Shown: positions 8,386-16,791 of the stretch, piece after piece
Numbering within the stretch: position 1 is the first letter of the stretch
How the letters are laid out: each line of letters opens with the position of its first letter
NCBI GenBank assembly: GCA_024234595.1
Contig: JACKNZ010000022.1
Location: forward strand, 1 to 49,617
From: Moraxellaceae bacterium
Lineage (GTDB): Bacteria > Pseudomonadota > Gammaproteobacteria > Pseudomonadales > Moraxellaceae
DNA length: 49,617 bases
Direction of reading: 5' to 3'
The notes under the pieces: generated by a model
Seen by the model: only the letters and a program-made list of their open reading frames with translations
Told to the model about the DNA's origin: nothing
Database searches by the model: none
Position numbers and translations under genes: made by a program

Positions 8386-9564
8386 ATGCAGCGCATCAAA
8401 CTATTGTTAGTATTTGGCACTCGCCCCGAAGCTATTAAAATGGCACCTGTGGTACACGCACTCCAGCAAGAGTCTGGTTTTGAGGTGCGTGTTTGTGTGA
8501 CGGGGCAGCATCGGCAAATGTTAGACCAAGTATTAACTTGGTTTAACATCATACCCGATTATGACCTTAACATTATGTCAGCTAATCAAAGTCTGACTCA
8601 GTTACACCACAAAATTATGCGCGGTTTAGAATCGGTTTTTGCCGATTTTAAGCCACATCGCATTTTGGTACATGGTGATACCGCCACTACTTTTGCCGCT
8701 AGCTTGGCCGCCTTTTATCATAAAATTGCCATTGCTCATGTAGAAGCAGGACTACGCACAAAAAGCCTAGAGGCGCCGTGGCCAGAAGAAGCCAACCGCC
8801 GTTTAACAACGGTGTTGGCTGATTTGCATTTTGCTCCCACTGACTGGGCAAAAGATAACTTATTACGCGCTCAAGTACCGCCCAATACGGTGTATGTTAC
8901 AGGTAATACTGTGATTGATGCGTTATTTAGTACCTTAGCCACCATAAAAGCCAGTCTAGTGCCGCAACTACAGGTGCAGCTTTCCTGTGTGGGCAATGCC
9001 AAACAACAGCAGCGCAAAATCTTGTTGGTCACAGGTCATCGGCGCGAAAATCATGGTCAAGGGATGATAGATTTGTGTCAGGCATTATTGCATTTGGTAC
9101 AACACCATCCAGTCACGGTGGTATATCCTGTGCATTTAAGTCCACACGTTAATAAACCTGTTCGGGAGTTATTATCAAATAATGCCAATATTCATTTGTT
9201 AGACCCACTCGACTATGTGCCGTTTGTGTATTTAATGCAGCAATCTGATATCATTCTCACCGATTCGGGAGGCATTCAAGAAGAAGCCCCCTCTTTGGGT
9301 AAACCTGTTTTAGTGATGCGCGAAACCACCGAACGCCCCGAAGGGGTAGCAGCAGGTGTTGTACGTTTGGTTGGCATAAACAGCCAAGACATCATTGAGG
9401 CAGTAGCTACCTTGCTCAATCAGTCGATTGACTATCAGCAAATGAGCCAAGCGACAAATCCTTATGGCGATGGTCAAGCCGCGCAGCGCATTGTCACTAT
9501 CCTTAAGCAATCGTATGGTATTGCGAATACACAACTTCTAGCTGAATGCGCACTTGCTAATTAG
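8386..9564 (+). CDS. wecB: UDP-N-acetylglucosamine 2-epimerase (non-hydrolysing)
   Basis: The 392-residue product interconverts UDP-GlcNAc and UDP-ManNAc in the cytoplasm, supplying ManNAc units for surface polysaccharides. Family signatures run through it: VFGTRPEAIKMAPVV at the start, HGDTATTFAASLAAF, HVEAGLRT, PEEANRRL, TGNTVIDA, GHRRENHGQGM and DSGGIQEEAPSLGKPVL, followed by the RETTERPEG motif. GGAG at 8377-8380 inside the end of the RTX gene lies five bases before this ATG, and the start is one base after the RTX stop, so translation is probably coupled. It begins a four-gene polysaccharide operon with the glycosyltransferase 22 bases downstream. Confidence 0.95.
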   Translation: MQRIKLLLVFGTRPEAIKMAPVVHALQQESGFEVRVCVTGQHRQMLDQVLTWFNIIPDYDLNIMSANQSLTQLHHKIMRGLESVFADFKPHRILVHGDTATTFAASLAAFYHKIAIAHVEAGLRTKSLEAPWPEEANRRLTTVLADLHFAPTDWAKDNLLRAQVPPNTVYVTGNTVIDALFSTLATIKASLVPQLQVQLSCVGNAKQQQRKILLVTGHRRENHGQGMIDLCQALLHLVQHHPVTVVYPVHLSPHVNKPVRELLSNNANIHLLDPLDYVPFVYLMQQSDIILTDSGGIQEEAPSLGKPVLVMRETTERPEGVAAGVVRLVGINSQDIIEAVATLLNQSIDYQQMSQATNPYGDGQAAQRIVTILKQSYGIANTQLLAECALAN

Positions 9565-9586
9565 CTAAATCAAATATGGAGCAGAA

Positions 9587-10975
9587 ATGAGATTGGCGGT
9601 ATTGTCCAATGTGCCACGGATAATGGTACTGATGTTTGTGTTGTTGGTAGGATATCTTGCGACCATATCGCTATTTGGCTGGATAGTCCGCGATATGCCC
9701 TTTAGTCATATAGATGTCGTGCAGTTTTTAGAGCAAGCCAGTTTGGTCTTTTTGTTATTACCTTATGTGTTAATTTTAAGCCCTATTGTGCTATTTGCGA
9801 TAGTAAGGTTAATGGCCACTCAGCCAATGCTTCAGTATGACCCACACAAGCCTTTGCCTTTTTTTACCATTATTATTCCTGCTTATAACGAAGAAAAAGT
9901 GATTGCCAACTCGGTTAAAACTATGTTGCAACAAGATTATCCTGCACACGCTTTTAAGGTGGTGGTGGCGTTTAATGGCAATGACCGCAGTGGCGAGATT
10001 GCCAAGCACTTAGGCGCAACGGTTTATACTACGCCACAAGTTGGGGTAGGCAAACGTAATGCCATTAGTTATGTGCTTAATCATTTGCCAGCTCAAGCGC
10101 AAGGCAGCTATATCTTAATTTTAGATGCCGATAATTTAGTGAAAAAAGATTTTTTGCAGCAAATGGCAGCAGTGATTAGTCAGCCCCAAGCGGTATTAGC
10201 GGTACAAGCTAATCATCAACCCTTAGTTGTCTCCAAAAATTGGGTATCACGCGGTTTGTCGGCCGCGTATCGAGCTTCTTCCTTACTGTATAACGAAGGT
10301 CGTTCTTTATTGTGTCAATCTGCTTTGTTGTGTGGTACAGGTTTTACGATTCGTGAAGATGTGTTTCGTGATTTATGGCCAAAAACCAAAACCTTGACCG
10401 AAGATATAGAGCTAAATGGCTTGCTGTTACAGCGTTACAATTCGGGTGTGGTTTGGGCAAATCAAGCGGTATTTTATGATGAAAAACCTGATAATTTGAG
10501 TATTGCCATTCGGCAGCGCACGCGTTGGATGGCAGGTCATTTTTGGTGTGGTTTGTTATATGCCGCAGGCCTAATTGGTCGAGGTATATGGCAGCGAGAC
10601 CTACGCCGTATTGAGCTAGGTAGTTATTATTTATTTCCTTTTGCCTTATTGTCGAGTGTGTTGCTGTTGGCGTTGGTTGGGGTGCAACAATGTTGTTTGG
10701 CAAATACAGGATTGATGTCGCAGCCGTGGCAATTAGCGTGGTCAGGTGCTTTATTGTTGTTTTATTTGTTTTATATCGTGCTAGGCGATGCCCTAACGCC
10801 ACAATCAGAACCCAAAACAGGCTGGCAACGACTCATTGATGCGGCTTGTGGTGCGCTGTTTGCGTTGTTGGTATGGCCTGTTGCCATTATTAGAGCCTGT
10901 TTTATGCTTCAGCGTAAAGATTGGATTTTTCATACTCCTCACAAGTCAAATGGCCATGAACAATCATTATCTTAA
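9587..10975 (+). CDS. Membrane glycosyltransferase, family 2 (processive type)
   Basis: 462 residues. Two membrane segments (about 12-35 and 48-76) precede a GT-A domain that begins FFTIIIPAYNEEKVIANSV near residue 88. The catalytic features of processive beta-glycosyltransferases are present: D in FNGNDRSG, the metal-binding LILDADN near residue 178, TEDIELNG near 270 and RQRTRW (Q/RxxRW) near 308. Three or four more membrane segments follow. Enzymes of this kind polymerise a nucleotide sugar on the inner face of the membrane and push the chain out; with wecB next to it the donor may be UDP-GlcNAc or UDP-ManNAc (inference). GGAG at 9578-9581 is five bases before the ATG. Confidence 0.88.
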   Translation: MRLAVLSNVPRIMVLMFVLLVGYLATISLFGWIVRDMPFSHIDVVQFLEQASLVFLLLPYVLILSPIVLFAIVRLMATQPMLQYDPHKPLPFFTIIIPAYNEEKVIANSVKTMLQQDYPAHAFKVVVAFNGNDRSGEIAKHLGATVYTTPQVGVGKRNAISYVLNHLPAQAQGSYILILDADNLVKKDFLQQMAAVISQPQAVLAVQANHQPLVVSKNWVSRGLSAAYRASSLLYNEGRSLLCQSALLCGTGFTIREDVFRDLWPKTKTLTEDIELNGLLLQRYNSGVVWANQAVFYDEKPDNLSIAIRQRTRWMAGHFWCGLLYAAGLIGRGIWQRDLRRIELGSYYLFPFALLSSVLLLALVGVQQCCLANTGLMSQPWQLAWSGALLLFYLFYIVLGDALTPQSEPKTGWQRLIDAACGALFALLVWPVAIIRACFMLQRKDWIFHTPHKSNGHEQSLS

Positions 10976-12179
10976 TCGCCGCCAATTTATGCTCTTAACG
11001 GGAGCAAGCATGTGTGCCGTTTATGGTCATGCCAATACCCATAAAACATCTTCGTTATTAGTGACAAATAATGATATTGCCATTACTTTGCAATGGTTGC
11101 AGCAAATGCGCGACCCTCAAAGTGGCTTGCTGTATTACATGGACAAGGGCGTGGCACATTTTTTGTCACCCTTAGCCACCGCCAAAACCGCTATTTGGGC
11201 GGCCAAGGTTGGTCAGCCTGTGTTATTGCAGCAATGTGCCAAAGCATTGGTCACTGCACAGCAGCAACTCGCCAAGCAGCATAGTCAGTTAGCAGGTGCA
11301 TTAGCAAGTAGTTATCAAAGCACGCCAAAAGGCTTAGAGGCAGGGCAATATGTGTATGCCTGTGAGCAACTGGTGGCGATTTATGCTTGGTTAGAGGCAG
11401 CACAACATCTAAACGATAATACTTGGGTTAAATATGCCCAACAAAATGCCAAATTTTTGCAAAAGACTTTTTTTAATGGCAAAGCCCTAGGAGTTTGGTC
11501 GCAAGCCTATCCTGTGCCGTTTAACTATTTAACCACCGCTAACGCCTACGAAAACACCATGCGTAATGGTGTCGAGTTTTTGTGGATTGTAGCTTTGGAG
11601 CGTTTATACCAAGCCACAGGCGAAAATCAATGGCATCAAATGTATCAAGATGCACTAGGCTTTTATCTGCAAAGTCAGGCAGATAATGGCTTATGGTTTG
11701 ATACCTTTTATCCCGATAAAAAACAATGGGCTTGGTTTAGTAAAGACAATGTCGTGGCTGATAATATGTTGCGCTGCGCGATTGCTGCCAAACTTAATCA
11801 TCAAAATAATCAAGTAGAGCAATTTTTATCACTCATTGAGCCAAAACAGCACTATTATTTGGCAGGTTATTTGTCCACGCGTACGGGCAAATCGGGCTTT
11901 ATTGTTAATGACCCGCCTTATTTTGATATTGTTTCTACGGCACTATTGCGTAATTTATATAGTTTACTTGGCAGTACGCAGCAAGCAGCACAATGTCAAC
12001 GGGCATTAGCAGGCTTAAAACCCAAACAAGGAGGCTATTATTGGGGGCGTTATATGCAGTCGCTCAAGCCTGTGGCAGACGAAAAAGCGGTCATTACTAC
12101 CCTATGGGCATCGGCTAATCTGAGTCCTACATTTAAACCGTTGGTGAATAAACAACACAAAGGAGCAAAAACAACATGA
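10956..12179 (+). CDS. Tat-exported putative polysaccharide-trimming enzyme (six-hairpin-like)
   Basis: 407 residues starting MNNHYLNRRQFMLLTGASM, a twin-arginine signal (NRRQFML) ending near AHG/HAN, so the protein should be exported folded to the periplasm. The body is alpha-helical with recurring helix pairs (WLQQMRDPQSGLLYYMD, TAIWAAKVGQPVLLQQCAKA, MRNGVEFLWIVALERLYQAT, GLWFDTFYPDKKQWAWFSKD), which suggests an alpha/alpha six-hairpin toroid like many glycosidases and polysaccharide lyases. No exact family or catalytic residue is recognised. An ATG at 10950 is an alternative start. The first 20 bases overlap the glycosyltransferase gene and no ribosome-binding site is seen, so it is probably translated by coupling. 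Inferred role: trimming or releasing the polymer made by its neighbour. Confidence 0.75.
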   Translation: MNNHYLNRRQFMLLTGASMCAVYGHANTHKTSSLLVTNNDIAITLQWLQQMRDPQSGLLYYMDKGVAHFLSPLATAKTAIWAAKVGQPVLLQQCAKALVTAQQQLAKQHSQLAGALASSYQSTPKGLEAGQYVYACEQLVAIYAWLEAAQHLNDNTWVKYAQQNAKFLQKTFFNGKALGVWSQAYPVPFNYLTTANAYENTMRNGVEFLWIVALERLYQATGENQWHQMYQDALGFYLQSQADNGLWFDTFYPDKKQWAWFSKDNVVADNMLRCAIAAKLNHQNNQVEQFLSLIEPKQHYYLAGYLSTRTGKSGFIVNDPPYFDIVSTALLRNLYSLLGSTQQAAQCQRALAGLKPKQGGYYWGRYMQSLKPVADEKAVITTLWASANLSPTFKPLVNKQHKGAKTT

Positions 12180-12961
12180 AACCAGCGTTAATGATTGCGC
12201 TAGTCTTGAGTTCGGCTATTAGCTATGCCGATGAAGTAAAATTATATAGTCGTTATCAAGATATGGATAATGGCTATGAGTCGGCAACTGCCGTAGGTGT
12301 GCGTGGTGTATTTAATAATTATAAAGGTGCTTCTGGTACGTTGGTGTTAGGCTTTGAAAACAAGCAATGGGATGTTGGTATTCGTAACAAACCTGCGAAT
12401 AATCTTGATGTGGCTGTTTACCAAAATCTTTCCGATGCGGCTTTTCAGGTGTTTCAGGTGCAGCTTGGTTCGTCTAATTTGTATCCGCGTGCAGGCTTTT
12501 TTTATGAGTTAGATTACAAGATGCCGCCAAACCGTAGCCTTGTGTTAGGTGTGGGTGGTGGCCATCAATGTTTTCAGGACAAAGACTGTTACGATGCGGT
12601 TAAGTTAGGGCCTACCTTGTATTTGCAGGAGGGGCAATTAGGCCATGTGGGTTATCGTTATACCCGTTACTCTAGCAATGGCCATAATCATACGGTGTTT
12701 GGTGAGTGGCGTGCTTCTAATCAATTAAGTCTAACCAGTACCCTTATGCAGGGCAGTGGCGCGTACCGAGTGTTATTGCCTGTGCCAACGGCACTCACCG
12801 AGGTAGATGCAATGTCGTTTGATATTGGCGCAAATTGGAAAGTGGATAATTTGGTTTGGCACGCCAAGTTAGGGCAAACACAGGTGGATAATGCCACGAC
12901 TGGTGGCGCAAGTGTGTATTCTAGTCAAGATGTGGAGTTAGGTGTTTCTAAGGTGTGGTAG
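12176..12961 (+). CDS. Outer-membrane beta-barrel protein, YaiO-like
   Basis: 261 residues with a clean signal peptide (MKPALMIALVLSSAISYA, cut before DEVKLY). The mature part alternates polar and hydrophobic residues and is rich in aromatic strand ends (YSRYQDMDNGYESATAVGV, GFENKQWDVGIRN, VGYRYTRYSSNGHNHTVFGEW), ending ELGVSKVW, as expected of an outer-membrane barrel of about 12 strands. This resembles YaiO-type barrels, which in E. coli sit near a GT2 enzyme (yaiP). The ATGA overlap with the preceding gene shows tight coupling. Likely exit pore or anchor for the polysaccharide; function inferred from context. Confidence 0.75.
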   Translation: MKPALMIALVLSSAISYADEVKLYSRYQDMDNGYESATAVGVRGVFNNYKGASGTLVLGFENKQWDVGIRNKPANNLDVAVYQNLSDAAFQVFQVQLGSSNLYPRAGFFYELDYKMPPNRSLVLGVGGGHQCFQDKDCYDAVKLGPTLYLQEGQLGHVGYRYTRYSSNGHNHTVFGEWRASNQLSLTSTLMQGSGAYRVLLPVPTALTEVDAMSFDIGANWKVDNLVWHAKLGQTQVDNATTGGASVYSSQDVELGVSKVW

Positions 12962-12984
12962 TTATTTGCAGTTTTGTGTTTTGA

Positions 12985-13007
12985 CCCCGATTCTTTCGGA
13001 GTTTTTT
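12985..13007 (+). terminator. Terminator of the wecB-GT2-glycosidase-barrel operon
   Basis: CCCCGA (12985-12990) pairs with TCGGAG (12996-13001), one mismatch, followed by six T residues. Confidence 0.7.
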
Positions 13008-13008
13008 G

Positions 13009-13200
13009 TATAATAAAAGTACTGACTAGCCTGTACTTTTGTTATTTTTGGTTTTACACTCTAAAAAAACCTGATTTGAGAGTGCTAGTGACATGGATAG
13101 TTATTCTACAAAAAAGATATGCAATAACATGGGTAGGTGTGGTTTTTTTATTTTTAATTAGTACAACTCAACCCTGAGCTTCTTAAGCTTGGGGTTTTTT
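13009..13200 (+). promoter_or_regulatory. Structured leader ending in an intrinsic terminator before RTX gene 2
   Basis: A perfect TATAAT at 13009-13014 may be a -10 element (no good -35 at normal spacing). The DNA after it holds three inverted repeats: AAAAGTAC 13015-13022 with GTACTTTT 13033-13040; CACTCT 13057-13062 with AGAGTG 13079-13084; and a strong hairpin at 13171-13195 (ACCCTGAGCTT with AAGCTTGGGGT, two G-T pairs) followed by six T residues. The last is a textbook terminator only 17 bases before the RTX start codon. In addition, TAAAAAAACC at 13062-13071 is complementary to GGTTTTTTTA at 13141-13150. This suits either a transcription-attenuation leader or a small RNA of about 180 bases. 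A 67-codon frame here (from TTG 12974) has no start signal and is not called. Confidence 0.5.
13171..13200 (+). terminator. Rho-independent terminator 17 bases upstream of RTX gene 2
   Basis: An eleven-pair stem closes a three-base loop (CTT at 82-84 of the 131xx block), followed by T residues from 13195 to 13200. Its position directly before a coding start is unusual. Confidence 0.75.
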
Positions 13201-13216
13201 ATTTTGGGGAAAAATA

Positions 13217-15940
13217 ATGGCAGTTTTAAATGGCGATAGTGGTAATAATAATTTGGTAGGATCGGAAAATAATGATGTTTTAGATGGTGGAATAGGAGCG
13301 GATACCTTGGAGGGTGGAGCAGGCGATGACCTTTACATCGTAGATAATATTGGTGATGTGGTGAGAGAGCAACAGGGAGGAAGTGTTATCAGAGTAAACA
13401 CAAGCACTAAAGGAGTGGAGGCAAATAGTAGTAATTATAGTTTTGCACATATTTCGAGCGATGGTAATAAAGTGGTGTTTTTAAGTAGTGCCAGTAATTT
13501 AGTAGCAGGTGATACTAATGGTTTTTCCGATGTTTTTATCAAAGACTTGAATACAGGTATTCTTACACGTGTTAATACGAGCATTAATGGCGATCAAGCA
13601 AATGGTGAAAGCTATAGCGGTTGGGGAAATAGTTGGTTTGCGAATGATAATAAAATCATCTTTGAAAGTTCTGCCAGTAATTTGGTGGAAAACGATACCA
13701 ATAATGCTTTTGATATTTTTATCAAAGACTTGAATACGGGAGTAGTTACAAGAGTAAGTACAGATGTAAACGGTGGACAGTTAAATGGTGATAGTCGTTT
13801 AGGTACGATTTCTGCCAATGGAAATAAAATCGCATTTTCTAGCAAAGCCAGTAATTTAATTGTAGGGGATATGAATGGCAATCAGGAGGATATTTTTGTT
13901 AAAGACCTTACTACTGGAGAAGTTACACTGATTAATACAGATGTAGATGGTGTTCAGGCAAGTGGTGGTTATTATCATATGAGGTTGTCTGCTGATGGTA
14001 ATAAAGTGACATTTCATAGCTATCTCAATAATTTAGTAATAGGCGATAATAACCATTCTGTTGATGCCTTTGTCAAAGACTTAAATACAGGAGTGATAAT
14101 TCGCGTAAGTACAAACTCTCAAGGTCAAGAAGCTAATACTGATAGTTATAATCCTGTCTTATCGGCGGATGGTAGTAAAGTGGTCTTTTTTAGCGGTGCT
14201 GACAATTTGGTGGCTGGAGATACTAATTTAACTGGGGATGTTTTTGTTAAGGACTTGATGACTGGGTTTACGACTCTTGTTAGTTTGACCAAAGAAGGTG
14301 AAGAGGGAAATGGTTTATCATATAATCCAGAAATTTCTGCCGATGGCAAACAAGTCGTATTTTGGAGTCAGGCAAGTAACTTAGTAGCTAATGACACCAA
14401 TGGTCAGGATGATATTTTTGTTAAATATGTAACGACTGGAGAGATTGCACGCGTTAGCACTTCTAGTGATGGTAGTCAGGCAAATGGCGTTTCTATTTAT
14501 GCGACACTGAGTGGTAACAAAGTGGCTTTTTTAAGCAGTGCTGATAATTTAGTGGCTGGAGATACTAATAGTGCTGCTGATGTTTTTATTAAAGACTTAA
14601 ATGTGTCAGCTAGTGGTATTGACACGGTCATGTCTAGCATCTCTTACACCTTGCCGCATAATGTTGAAAATCTCACCCTCACAGGGAGTGCTGATATTAA
14701 TGGCATAGGTAATAGCCTTAATAACATATTACAAGGCAATAGTGGTAACAATGTGCTAGATGGCAGCTCAGGTATTGATACAGCGGTATTTATGAGTAAC
14801 TTTGCCGAGGCAATGATAGATATTAACGATGACAATAGCATTAGTGTTAGCAGTGCCGTAGATGGTGCCGACACCCTTGTTGATATCGAAATACTAGACT
14901 TTGCTGATGTGTCGTTGACAGTGGCTGATTTGTTAGAACCGATGTTGCAACAAGGTGCGGATGGTGGCGAAACAACGGTATTTATGGGGGAGCAAAGTCA
15001 AACTCAAATTCACCGTGATGTTAACGGTGGCCTTGATTGGCAACAAACCATGTATGCTAACGGCAGCTTTAGCCAAACGGATTATGACAACAACAATGAG
15101 CAAGGTTGGCAAAATCAAACGCGCCATTTAGATGTTGAAGGTATGTTAGCTCATATCAGCACCGTAAATGATGACGGTACGCGCGATGAGTTAAATCTTA
15201 ATGCGGATGGTAGCCAACCTTGGCAGGAGCAAAACCGCCACTATGACGCGATGGGTAATTTAGACTATATATTAACCATCAACAACGACGGCAGTATGGA
15301 TTGGCAAGACGAAGACCAAGACAACAGCCAAACATGGCGCACCGTTAACAGCCATCAATCACCGGATGGCAGCTTAGATTGGCGACGTTACATCAATGAT
15401 AATGGTACAGAAGACTGGTTAGACTTAGACCAAGATAACAGCCAAACATGGACACAACAAGCCACCCACAAAAACACCTTTGGCCAAGATGAACGTCGTA
15501 GTGTGTTATGGGATAACGGCAATTTAGACATCATGCTATTAGATGGCAGTGTGCGTGATGCGATGGTGCTAGATGTGGTCAATAATCATTTATGGCAGCA
15601 AAACACCCAGCATTTTGATTCATTAGGTGCTTATACAGGCAGTGATATTTTACTAGACACTGGCATTGCAGCCAATCAACTGTGGTTGCGCCAAGAAGGT
15701 AACAACCTTGAAGTTTCTTTGATAGGAACAGACCAAAAAATGCTGATTGCTGATTGGTTTAGCGGTAATGCCAACACCAATTTTAGCATAGAGGGGGCAA
15801 ATGGCCGTTTAATGGCCAACGAAGTACAAACTTTAGTAAATGCTATGGCCGCTTTTGCGCCACCTGCAACAGGGCAAACCACATTGCCTCAAAGCTATCA
15901 AGACACACTAGGTACAGTCATTGCGGCAAGCTGGAGTTAA
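13217..15940 (+). CDS. RTX/beta-propeller surface protein 2 (intact)
   Basis: 907 residues; the ATG has GGGGA at 13206-13210. There is no N-terminal signal peptide, as expected for a type I secretion substrate. In order: an RTX block at residues 4-45 (GDSGNNNLVGSENNDVLDGG, GADTLEGGAGDDLYIVDN); seven repeats of about 59 residues from about 55 to 465 with SADGNKVVFxSxASNLVAGDTNG and DVFVKDLNTG, which fits a seven-bladed propeller; a second RTX segment near 497-516 (NILQGNSGNNVLDG); five 38-residue YD-like repeats at about 597-800 (RHYDAMGNLDYI, DDGTRDELNLNADGSQPW); and a C-terminal domain from about 818 (LWLRQEGNNLEVSLIGTDQK) ending GTVIAASWS, as in haemolysin-type calcium-binding related domains. 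It is a close paralogue of the protein at 4590-8384. Function unknown; adhesin or matrix protein is a reasonable inference. Confidence 0.88.
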   Translation: MAVLNGDSGNNNLVGSENNDVLDGGIGADTLEGGAGDDLYIVDNIGDVVREQQGGSVIRVNTSTKGVEANSSNYSFAHISSDGNKVVFLSSASNLVAGDTNGFSDVFIKDLNTGILTRVNTSINGDQANGESYSGWGNSWFANDNKIIFESSASNLVENDTNNAFDIFIKDLNTGVVTRVSTDVNGGQLNGDSRLGTISANGNKIAFSSKASNLIVGDMNGNQEDIFVKDLTTGEVTLINTDVDGVQASGGYYHMRLSADGNKVTFHSYLNNLVIGDNNHSVDAFVKDLNTGVIIRVSTNSQGQEANTDSYNPVLSADGSKVVFFSGADNLVAGDTNLTGDVFVKDLMTGFTTLVSLTKEGEEGNGLSYNPEISADGKQVVFWSQASNLVANDTNGQDDIFVKYVTTGEIARVSTSSDGSQANGVSIYATLSGNKVAFLSSADNLVAGDTNSAADVFIKDLNVSASGIDTVMSSISYTLPHNVENLTLTGSADINGIGNSLNNILQGNSGNNVLDGSSGIDTAVFMSNFAEAMIDINDDNSISVSSAVDGADTLVDIEILDFADVSLTVADLLEPMLQQGADGGETTVFMGEQSQTQIHRDVNGGLDWQQTMYANGSFSQTDYDNNNEQGWQNQTRHLDVEGMLAHISTVNDDGTRDELNLNADGSQPWQEQNRHYDAMGNLDYILTINNDGSMDWQDEDQDNSQTWRTVNSHQSPDGSLDWRRYINDNGTEDWLDLDQDNSQTWTQQATHKNTFGQDERRSVLWDNGNLDIMLLDGSVRDAMVLDVVNNHLWQQNTQHFDSLGAYTGSDILLDTGIAANQLWLRQEGNNLEVSLIGTDQKMLIADWFSGNANTNFSIEGANGRLMANEVQTLVNAMAAFAPPATGQTTLPQSYQDTLGTVIAASWS

Positions 15941-15962
15941 ACAGTTAATCTTCTCAAGTTTA

Positions 15963-15986
15963 ACCCCGACTTGTTCGGGGTTTTTT
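15963..15986 (+). terminator. Terminator after RTX gene 2
   Basis: ACCCCGA at 15963-15969 pairs perfectly with TCGGGGT at 15975-15981 around a five-base loop, followed by T residues. Confidence 0.85.
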
Positions 15987-16036
15987 GTTTTATATGTGCT
16001 ATCATTGATAGCAATGATGACAAATTGAGATATAAC

Positions 16037-16285
16037 ATGGCAAGCCTAACGATTCGTCAAATAGATGACACACTCAAACAAAAATTGCGTATCCAAGCTG
16101 CGTTGCATGGTTGGTCGATGGAAGAAGAAGTACGGGTGATTTTGCGTAACGCATTACAAGAGCAATCAATCAATCAAGATTTGAATATTGCACAACGCAT
16201 TCATCAGCGTTTTGCGGCTTTAGGGGGAGTGGAGTTTCCCCATATTGAACGTGAGGCAACTCCTATAAAGGCATATTTGGAATGA
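16037..16285 (+). CDS. FitA-like ribbon-helix-helix antitoxin
   Basis: 82 residues starting MASLTIRQIDDTLKQKLRIQ, the ribbon-helix-helix strand and first helix of the FitA/StbC antitoxin family, followed by HGWSMEEEVRVILRNAL, the second helix with its conserved E-x-E-x-R. The acidic C-terminal part would cover the toxin. Such antitoxins bind the active site of the PIN toxin and repress their own promoter as a complex. The ATG at 16037 is chosen over an upstream in-frame start at 15971 because the extra residues lie in the terminator of the RTX gene. Its stop overlaps the toxin start in ATGA. Confidence 0.9.
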   Translation: MASLTIRQIDDTLKQKLRIQAALHGWSMEEEVRVILRNALQEQSINQDLNIAQRIHQRFAALGGVEFPHIEREATPIKAYLE

Positions 16286-16698
16286 TGATTCTGGATACCA
16301 ATGTATTGTCAGAACTCACAAGGCTACAGCCTAATGACAAGGTGATGCGGTGGTTTGCTCAACAAAATGAACAAGAGCTTTTTACCACTAGCATTAGCCA
16401 TGCCGAAATGTTGTTAGGTGTAAAAATGTTGGCAGAGGGAAAACGTCAATCAATCTTGTATCAAGCAGTAGTCGAAATTTTTGAGCAGGACTTTGCTAAT
16501 AAAGTTTTAGCATTCGATACTGTCGTGGTGCCGCATTATGTAAATGTTGTTTTAGCACGACAAACAATAGGCAGACCCATTAGCCAATGTGATGCTCAAA
16601 TTGCAGCGATTGCAGAGTGTTATCAAGCAACATTAGTCACACGCAACACCAAAGACTTTGAGCATTGTGGACTCACATTGGTTAACCCTTGGTTGTAA
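16282..16698 (+). CDS. FitB/VapC-type PIN-domain toxin
   Basis: 138 residues beginning MMILDTNVLSEL, the first acidic residue of the PIN nuclease site. The other site residues are visible in SISHAEMLLGV (E), SQCDAQIAAIAE (D) and VTRNTKDFEHCGL (D). PIN toxins are magnesium-dependent ribonucleases, often cutting tRNA or rRNA. FitB-type members are recognised by the length and by the ILDTNVLSE start. It overlaps the antitoxin by four bases, the normal order for this module. The pair lies between the accessory RTX block and the conserved trp genes. Confidence 0.92.
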   Translation: MMILDTNVLSELTRLQPNDKVMRWFAQQNEQELFTTSISHAEMLLGVKMLAEGKRQSILYQAVVEIFEQDFANKVLAFDTVVVPHYVNVVLARQTIGRPISQCDAQIAAIAECYQATLVTRNTKDFEHCGLTLVNPWL

Positions 16699-16791
16699 AT
16701 TAAAAAATTACATCGTTTAAAAGCCCCATTAAACGCTTATTTTACGCTACAATAATCAATTAAATAATTTTTAGCTCCCAAAGGCGTAATC

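Noticed and set aside
10344..10802. 152-codon frame on the minus strand
   Set aside because: Lies wholly inside the well-supported GT2 gene on the other strand, with no start signal and no recognisable family.
12974..13177. 67-codon frame in the gap before RTX gene 2
   Set aside because: It starts at TTG with no ribosome-binding site, contains no internal Met, crosses a terminator and ends in another hairpin; the residues have no protein-like pattern.
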